Below, in pieces: positions 19,406-22,372 of a stretch of DNA of 22,372 nucleotides. A program made the translations under genes and the position numbers. The stretch spans positions 1,705,277 to 1,727,648 of the forward strand of contig PJRA01000005.1 in assembly GCA_016987375.1 (NCBI GenBank), read 5' to 3'. The DNA is from Brachionus koreanus (lineage: Eukaryota > Rotifera > Eurotatoria > Ploima > Brachionidae). The notes below the pieces were generated by a model, which was not told where the DNA came from, did not search any database, and was given only the letters and a program-made list of their open reading frames with translations. The stretch's first letter is position 1. The number at the start of each line of letters is the position of its first letter.

Positions 19406-19521
19406 TTAGGCGGTATTCCTCCTTTTGAGCTTTTTGGCTTCTCCTGAATATTTTCTTATTTTTTCAATTTTTTTTTCATTTTCAAGGTTAATCAACCGGC
19501 TAGTGCTCTTATCGTAATCGA
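19406..19521 (-). other. Unidentified possible terminal exon or coding remnant
   Basis: In an AT desert this stretch is less AT-rich and reads on the minus strand from a CAG acceptor-like site (19524-19522) through 37 codons to TAA at 19406-19408. The translation is charged and Lys/Arg-rich (DYDKSTSRLINLENEKKIEK, then IRKYSGEAKKLKRRNTA). I do not recognise the family. It might be the last exon of a small gene, a LINE ORF1 scrap, or chance. No partner exon was found upstream. Confidence 0.2.
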
Positions 19522-19815
19522 CTGATTAACACTTCATTTATTTAATTTAATAAAATTTTTAACAATTAAAATTAAAATTAAAAATAAAATTATCTGTTAT
19601 TTTGAAAACAAAGAAACATTAAATTAACTTAAATCTCTCGAGTCATTTTTAAGAAATCTATTTTTTTATATTCTTAGGCGAGTTATGATAGACTCAAAAG
19701 AGAATTATAGCATTCTTTATTGTAAAATTCTTTATTGTATATATATCAACCATATTGTAAAAGCACCAATCTTTTAGAATATTTAAATACAATTGAAAAT
19801 TAGCTAATACATTCC

Positions 19816-20690
19816 CTATTCCTTTTCAGAATGACTTATGGTTGTGTCATCTGCAAACATCTTAATACTAAATTTCTTTAAAAGAAAAAGAAGGTCATTC
19901 ACAAAAATTAGAAAAACTGAGCTTTGTGGAACTCCTAATTTAAGTGATACAGGTTTTGAATTTTCTTTACCAAGGCGAACTATTTGTGATTTATTTCTAA
20001 AATAATTAGAAAGTAGTTTCAAGGATTCATTATCAAACCAATAATGGAACAGTTTTAAAAGAAGAAGATTTGAATCTATCACATCAAAGGCTTTTTTCAA
20101 GTCAATAAATAAAGAAAGAGTAGTCAATTTATTATCCCTCGCAGAATTAAAAGATAGGAATGGCCAGATCTAAAACCATGCTGACAATTTAAAAAAAATA
20201 CTTTTTGACTCAAAATTAAAGCTAATCTGCTTCGCCAAAAGTTTTTCAAACATTTTTGAAATAGGCGAAAAGACAGATATAGCTCTATAGTTATTAATAT
20301 CTGATCTTTCTCCTTTATTTTTATATAAAAGGTTTACTAAAGCTAATTTCCAGTCATCTGGAATACTCTTCAAATTGAGGCATTCATTAAAAAGTAAATG
20401 TAAAATAGGAATACATATGTCCGGAAGACTTTTTAAAAGTTTTGAGTGTATTCCAATGAAACCTGGTGAGCTAGAAGAAGATAATTCATCTAGAGCCTTT
20501 TTAATGTCATCAAAAGTGAACTCATGGAACGAAAAACTTCAAAAACTTCACTAAGTAAAGCTTCATGAGGCGATCTTCGCTTCCTATTTTCTTGAAAATT
20601 GGATCCAACATTATCAACTAATGCATTAGAAACTTGGTTAGTAGCAATTTTATTTTCAGATCCGGATTGTTACTCTATTTGATTTAAGAT
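19816..20690 (-). pseudogene. Inactivated LINE (L2/CR1-like) reverse-transcriptase remnant
   Basis: Reading the minus strand from about 20690, an open frame (SGSENKIATNQVSNALVDNV and on) shifts near 20525 to EFTFDDIKKALDELSSSSSP, the usual start of a LINE RT. Next come IPDDWKLALVNLLYKNKGER and NNYRAISVFSPISKMFEKLL. A second frameshift falls in an A/T run near 20190-20200, after which QHGFRSGHS is read in another frame. A third frame continues with LFIDLKKAFDVIDSN and ends with KMFADDTTISHSEKE and a stop at 19816. FIDLKKAFD and FADD hold the catalytic Asp residues. The GVPQG-SILGPLLF motif has lost about six residues (GVPQSSVFLIFVNDL). N- and C-terminal parts of the element are missing, so it is dead. 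Confidence 0.85.
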
Positions 20691-21314
20691 AATGAATTAG
20701 ATGTTTATTCAGACATAATCGATTTAACTCCTCGAATTTTCTAAAATGCATTTAAGTTTAAAAGATAGACTTTGGTAGATTTTGGCATTTTTTTATCTAC
20801 AATTTAAATTTATTTTTGGCTAAAATATACTGATAAAAAAATATCTAACTAGAATAAGATAAACGCACACAAAATTTAGATTTTGACAACCAAAATAAAA
20901 TTTTTTTCGATCAGTTTTTAGTTAATTACATTTGAGTATAATGAGTATAAAAACTGATTCTTCAATTCTTTTGAATCAACAATCAAAATTAAAATTTTTA
21001 AAGTTTGTAAAAAATTAAAAATTATATTTCATTCACCGGTTTTATTGGAAAAATGGCCAATGTTATATAGATTAAAAAAAATAAATAAAAATGCAGCCAA
21101 AATAAAGCTGTTTTACTAAAATTTTCTAAGAATCTCTCAACACCATTAAAATTTTAAATATATTTAACATTAAACATTTTTCAAAAAATATACAAAAAAA
21201 AACACCTCAAATAAAATTCGCTTCCAAAATTGAAGCATATCAAAATTTGAACGATTCAAAGGCACTGAGAATTTACATGTGTAAATTTCAAACACCGGTT
21301 GCCTATTGCATAGG
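20691..21314. other. AT-rich spacer and probable 3' UTR of the zinc-finger gene
   Basis: No gene recognised. The part next to 21314 must contain the 3' UTR of the minus-strand zinc-finger gene; a minus-strand AATAAA lies at 21041-21046, about 270 nt past the stop. CACCGGTT occurs twice (21034-21041 and 21293-21300). Confidence 0.5.
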
Positions 21315-21998
21315 TTAAATAAAAAAAGATTGATTCGTTAAGTTCACATTTTCATTCAAATTCTGCTGATTAATGCCCGAATTATTTAAAATAAATAAAT
21401 TAGTGTTTGTTTGATTGATGGGTGATTGAGATATGCATGTCGGATTGGGCGATGTAGACGATGTCGAAGGATTTGACCAAATCAAATTCGAGTAAGCCGA
21501 CCGATCGAAATTTAAGTTTATCAGATTATTATTGGCATCAGTCTTTGTACCCGAGTCATAAACAAATGTATTCATTTGTTCAAAGTTTTGCATAATTGTA
21601 TTATTGTCACTGACATTTTTTGTGTACTTGCCAGAAATATCAATAAGCTTGGGCTCGTTTTTATTCTGTTTCAAAGGCTTCAAATCACTCTGGTTTGTAA
21701 GTGGATGAGTGTTGTCAATGTGCCGTTGAGCATGTGATTTATTCTTGAACAATTTTTGACAGACTGGACATGAAAACTCCACATGACCATTCTCAATGTG
21801 GTACTTGCCGCTGGTTCTGGTCGAAAACTCTTTGTTGCAGAGCGAACAAGCAAACTGAGGACTGATCGAGTGTTTGGCCTGAATATGCTTTGTCAGTTGA
21901 CTTTCGTAGAAAAATGACTTAGAACAAGTCGTACACTTAAAACTCTTTTCTCCTGATCCATCTTCGGCCTGACTTTTCGTTTCTTGGTTTACAACAAC
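21315..21998 (-). CDS. C2H2 zinc-finger protein, C-terminal exon (partial gene)
   Basis: The last exon of a minus-strand gene, 227 codons plus stop; earlier exons would lie to the right of this exon, probably beyond the window. A TAG stop lies directly in frame upstream and forms the acceptor ATTAG (22000-21999), so the exon must be spliced on. Three C2H2 fingers, each C-x2-C-x12-H-x4-H, occur at exon residues 22-43 (FKCTTCSKSFFYESQLTKHI), 51-72 (FACSLCNKEFSTRTSGKYHI) and 77-98 (FSCPVCQKLFKNKSHAQRHI). Linkers differ from the TGEKP type, so the fingers are not a classic tandem array. The remaining 125 or so residues are Asn/Ser/Thr/Gln-rich and probably disordered. Probably a nuclear DNA-binding protein; I cannot name an orthologue. 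Confidence 0.85.
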   Translation of the reverse strand, partial: VVVNQETKSQAEDGSGEKSFKCTTCSKSFFYESQLTKHIQAKHSISPQFACSLCNKEFSTRTSGKYHIENGHVEFSCPVCQKLFKNKSHAQRHIDNTHPLTNQSDLKPLKQNKNEPKLIDISGKYTKNVSDNNTIMQNFEQMNTFVYDSGTKTDANNNLINLNFDRSAYSNLIWSNPSTSSTSPNPTCISQSPINQTNTNLFILNNSGINQQNLNENVNLTNQSFFI

Positions 21999-22164
21999 CT
22001 AATTAAATTATAAAATAATCAATTCCATTAAAAGCATAAGATCATAATTTAAAAAGCCATCACTTAGTAGAAATAATTTGCTTTAAATTCTTTGGTCATT
22101 TTAACTGTTCTTCAAAATGATATTTCAGATCAAAGTTAAATTTATGAAATAATATGATATTTAA
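21999..22164 (-). other. Intron sequence upstream of the last zinc-finger exon
   Basis: AT-rich DNA beginning at the acceptor of the zinc-finger exon. Unlike the 48-67 nt introns of PRIM2 and ALDH6A1, this intron must be longer than about 370 nt, because no further exon appears before the window ends. Its right part may contain degraded LINE sequence continuous with 22165-22372. Confidence 0.5.
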
Positions 22165-22372
22165 ATGGACAATGGATATTTAAATGCAGACGGTTTCAGA
22201 GTTGAATTAGCTGAGATTACTACTGAGCGCGATCTTGGTGTAATGGTGAACAACAAACTAAAATGGAATGATCAAATTGACAACTGCGCTAATAAAGCTA
22301 ACAACATGCTTGGTATGCTCAAGAAAACGTTCGTGTATTGGGATGCTCAATCGTTTTTGGAGCTTTATAAAA
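22165..22372 (+). mobile_element. CR1/jockey-like LINE reverse-transcriptase fragment, running off the right edge
   Basis: The plus strand is open from 22165 to the window end and translates to the thumb region that follows the catalytic RT motifs. GFRVELAEITTERDLGVMVN is followed by NKLKWNDQIDNCANKANNML and GMLKKTFVYWDAQSFLELYK. The pattern EKDLGVxxxxxLKWxxQ, then AxKANxMLGxxKRTF and LYK, is typical of CR1/jockey elements. No stop is seen in this part; possible stop-containing continuation lies upstream. It sits in the presumed intron of the zinc-finger gene, in antisense orientation. Confidence 0.85.

Noticed and set aside
1..22372. CRISPR arrays, bacterial operons, insertion sequences, prophage or toxin-antitoxin genes
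   Set aside because: The spliced genes, homeobox, PRIM2 and LINEs make this a eukaryotic nuclear locus. No regularly spaced repeat array or prokaryotic gene organisation is present.

Overview
This is an AT-rich stretch of an animal genome, most likely a protostome invertebrate with very short introns. It contains a Six3/6-class homeobox gene, DNA primase large subunit, methylmalonate-semialdehyde dehydrogenase, and several decayed non-LTR retrotransposons. Strong AT bias and introns of only about 50-60 nt would fit a monogonont rotifer such as Brachionus. That placement is an inference, and other compact AT-rich invertebrates are possible.

Layout. Positions 1-146 hold a CR1-like LINE reverse-transcriptase fragment on the minus strand. 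From 147 to 6311 there is no recognisable gene: AT-rich DNA with microsatellites and a cluster of palindromes at 5279-5411. An intronless Six3/6 gene (6312-7025, plus strand) follows, strikingly GC-rich against its surroundings. Another 5-6 kb of AT-rich DNA carries remnants of an RTE-like LINE family in opposite orientations, at about 9139-9462 (plus) and 12448-13140 (minus). Two compact, complete genes then lie head to tail on the minus strand. ALDH6A1 (17764 to 15818) has 8 coding exons and encodes 520 aa. PRIM2 (15570 to 13566) has 11 coding exons and encodes 483 aa. Further right are AT-rich DNA, a frameshifted L2/CR1-type reverse-transcriptase remnant (19816-20690, minus), the last exon of a three-finger C2H2 zinc-finger gene (21315-21998, minus), and a second CR1-like LINE fragment (22165-22372, plus) upstream of that exon.

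The genes do not form one pathway. Six3/6 is an anterior-patterning transcription factor, PRIM2 primes DNA replication in the nucleus, and ALDH6A1 catabolises valine and pyrimidine products in mitochondria. The clearest structural theme is the contrast between two architectures: an isolated, intronless, GC-rich developmental gene in a wide gene-poor domain, and two AT-rich housekeeping genes with 17 tiny introns only 247 bp apart. I traced both housekeeping genes exon by exon. Every junction is GT-AG, reading frame is kept throughout, and the four PRIM2 iron-sulphur cysteines have the same spacing as in human.

I found no convincing new multi-gene system. The items most worth a second look are the GC island of Six3/6, the palindrome cluster upstream of it, the mosaic LINE 3' ends sharing an inverted dispersed block, and possible splice acceptors just upstream of start codons.
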